From Oceanimonas smirnovii ATCC BAA-899 (lineage in GTDB: Bacteria > Pseudomonadota > Gammaproteobacteria > Enterobacterales > Aeromonadaceae), in the NCBI RefSeq assembly GCF_000381965.1, contig NZ_KB908459.1:62001-126000 (forward strand): DNA of 64,000 nt, given 5' to 3'. Both the position numbers and the translations under genes were made by a program. This document shows, in pieces, positions 63,089 to 64,000 of this stretch (its first letter is position 1; the number at the start of each line of letters is the position of its first letter). Under the pieces are notes generated by a model, which saw only the letters and a list, made by a program, of their open reading frames with translations, did no database searches and was not told the origin of the DNA.

Positions 63089-63697
63089 ATGGAATTGTCG
63101 AGCTGGCTGGCCCTGGCGGCCATCTGCATCATGGGTGCCGTGAGTCCCGGCCCCAGCCTGGCGGTGGTGATGCGCAATACGGTGCGCGGCGGCCAGAGCC
63201 ACGGTGTGCTTACGGCGCTGGGCCATGGCTTGGGAGTGGGGCTTTATGCTTTGATCACCGCCCTGGGGCTGGCGCTGCTGATCACCCGCAATCCGCTGTT
63301 ATTCGATATTATTCGCTACGGTGGTGCCGCCTTTCTGGCCTGGCTTGGCATCAAGGCCTTGCTGGCGAAGCCACAGCCGGCAGTTACAGGGGAAAGTGGC
63401 CATGTCGTACGCGGCCGGCAGGGTGCTTTTGAGGGCTTTATGGTGGCCTTTCTTAACCCTCAGCTGGCCATTTTCTTTGTGGCCCTGTTCAGCCAGTTTG
63501 TGCGCGCCGATACCGGCTGGCAGCAGGGTGGCATCATGATGCTCACCGCCGGCGGCATTGATGCGCTCTGGTATGTGCTGGTGGCCTTGTTGCTGTCTCG
63601 CGGGCCTGTGCTGGGCTGGCTGCGTGAAAAGTCATTTATAATAGACAAGCTAAGCGGTCTGGTACTGCTGGCACTGGCGGTAAAAGTGGTGCTTTAG
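63089..63697 (+). CDS. LysE-family translocator
   Basis: A 202-residue amino-acid exporter of the LysE/RhtB family with six hydrophobic helices. Signature GAVSPGPSLAVVMRNTVRGG (about 16-35) and FMVAFLNPQLAIFFVALF. Composition is core-like, in contrast to the AT-rich LysE of cargo A, and the two are only distantly similar. AGGTAAAAGC lies upstream of ATG 63089. The substrate is unknown. Confidence 0.9.
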   Translation: MELSSWLALAAICIMGAVSPGPSLAVVMRNTVRGGQSHGVLTALGHGLGVGLYALITALGLALLITRNPLLFDIIRYGGAAFLAWLGIKALLAKPQPAVTGESGHVVRGRQGAFEGFMVAFLNPQLAIFFVALFSQFVRADTGWQQGGIMMLTAGGIDALWYVLVALLLSRGPVLGWLREKSFIIDKLSGLVLLALAVKVVL

Positions 63698-63823
63698 CGG
63701 GCTAAAAATAAATGCTCTTGTTGTGTGCTGGATCAAAGTTTGGTAGCCTTTCGCGGTCAAAAAAACAGCCTTTGTGCTCTGTGTCACTGATTTAATAACA
63801 GATAGAACCAACGGAAACAGCCC

Positions 63824-64000
63824 TTGAGCCCGATGTTGCACCTGCCCATAGCCGAGAGATGGCACGACCTGGCGTCGTTGTCGCGATCTGGTATGGACGG
63901 ATTTGGTGTACTTGGTGCCCTTATGATGCTGGAGCTGGTGGGTGACTGGCTGCTGAGCTGGACCGGCCTGTCTGCCGATGTGTTTGAATATCAGGCACAG
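63824..64000 (+). CDS. Unknown gene, 5' part (runs off the window)
   Basis: An open frame runs from TTG 63824 or ATG 63833 to the window end (at least 56 codons): MLHLPIAERWHDLASLSRSGMDG followed by a hydrophobic stretch GVLGALMMLELVGDWLLSW. GGAA lies at a suitable distance from the TTG start. I do not recognise the family; it may be a small membrane protein. Positions 63698-63823 show no gene. Confidence 0.45.
   Translation, partial: MSPMLHLPIAERWHDLASLSRSGMDGFGVLGALMMLELVGDWLLSWTGLSADVFEYQAQ

Overview
The window looks like chromosomal DNA of a GC-rich gammaproteobacterium. Gene content, gene order and protein sequence best fit a marine Aeromonadales member of the Oceanimonas/Oceanisphaera/Zobellella type; this genus guess is from memory of the families, not from a search. 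Conserved enterobacterial-type neighbourhoods include yihY-dtd-fabY, gpmI-envC facing yibN-secB-gpsA, nfuA-gntX facing bioH, yceJ-yceI, and the tRNA set Arg(CCG)-His(GTG)-Leu(CAG)-Pro(TGG).

Layout. 1-4.3 kb: the end of an exporter operon, adenosine deaminase, and ntrC/ntrB on the minus strand. 4.5-7.0 kb: a slyA-hlyD-DUF2955 efflux operon with a perfect SlyA-type operator on its promoter. 7.0-13.1 kb: an accessory zone between the DUF2955 gene and glnA. It holds two AT-rich cargo segments. Cargo A is an AraC regulator, a SAM methyltransferase and a LysE exporter. Cargo B is a TSUP exporter, an Fe(II)/2-oxoglutarate dioxygenase and a YdfG-like dehydrogenase. Between them lie a decayed glnA 3' fragment and a second copy of the DUF2955 3' end, so each cargo sits between a DUF2955 tail and a glnA tail. 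13.1-23.5 kb: housekeeping genes (glnA with a sigma-54 promoter and NtrC sites, typA, yceJI, yihY-pip-dtd-fabY, an AsmA-family gene). 23.5-31 kb: recG with a LexA-like box, pssA, an aminopeptidase P with its GntR regulator, and a DMT exporter. 31-36 kb: a tetR-led RND efflux operon. 36-48.6 kb: four tRNA genes, an IclR regulator, fumC, panM, a gamma-glutamylcyclotransferase, ykgJ, envC, gpmI, yibN, secB, gpsA, nfuA, gntX, bioH and a YeeN-type YebC-family gene. 48.6-53.8 kb: a PepSY/flavoprotein electron-transfer operon facing a two-component system. 54-61.9 kb: a purine/allantoin (hydantoin) salvage cluster with two NCS1 permeases, two Asp/Glu-racemase-family proteins (one lacking both catalytic cysteines), a GntR regulator, a guanine-deaminase-like enzyme, a LysR regulator and ureidoglycine aminohydrolase. 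62-64 kb: yjjG, a LysE exporter and the start of an unknown gene.

Two themes connect the region. One is nitrogen handling: ntrBC, glnA, adenosine deaminase, purine/allantoin catabolism and an AllR-like IclR regulator. The other is small-molecule export: TSUP, LysE, RND, HlyD/DUF2955 and DMT families. The most unusual parts are the double-cargo locus at the glnA 3' side, the cysteine-less racemase homologue, the paired GT-N2-AC operators on the allantoin-racemase promoter, and two families of long intergenic hairpin repeats. Gene assignments rest on reading motifs and remembered family sequences; no database search was run.
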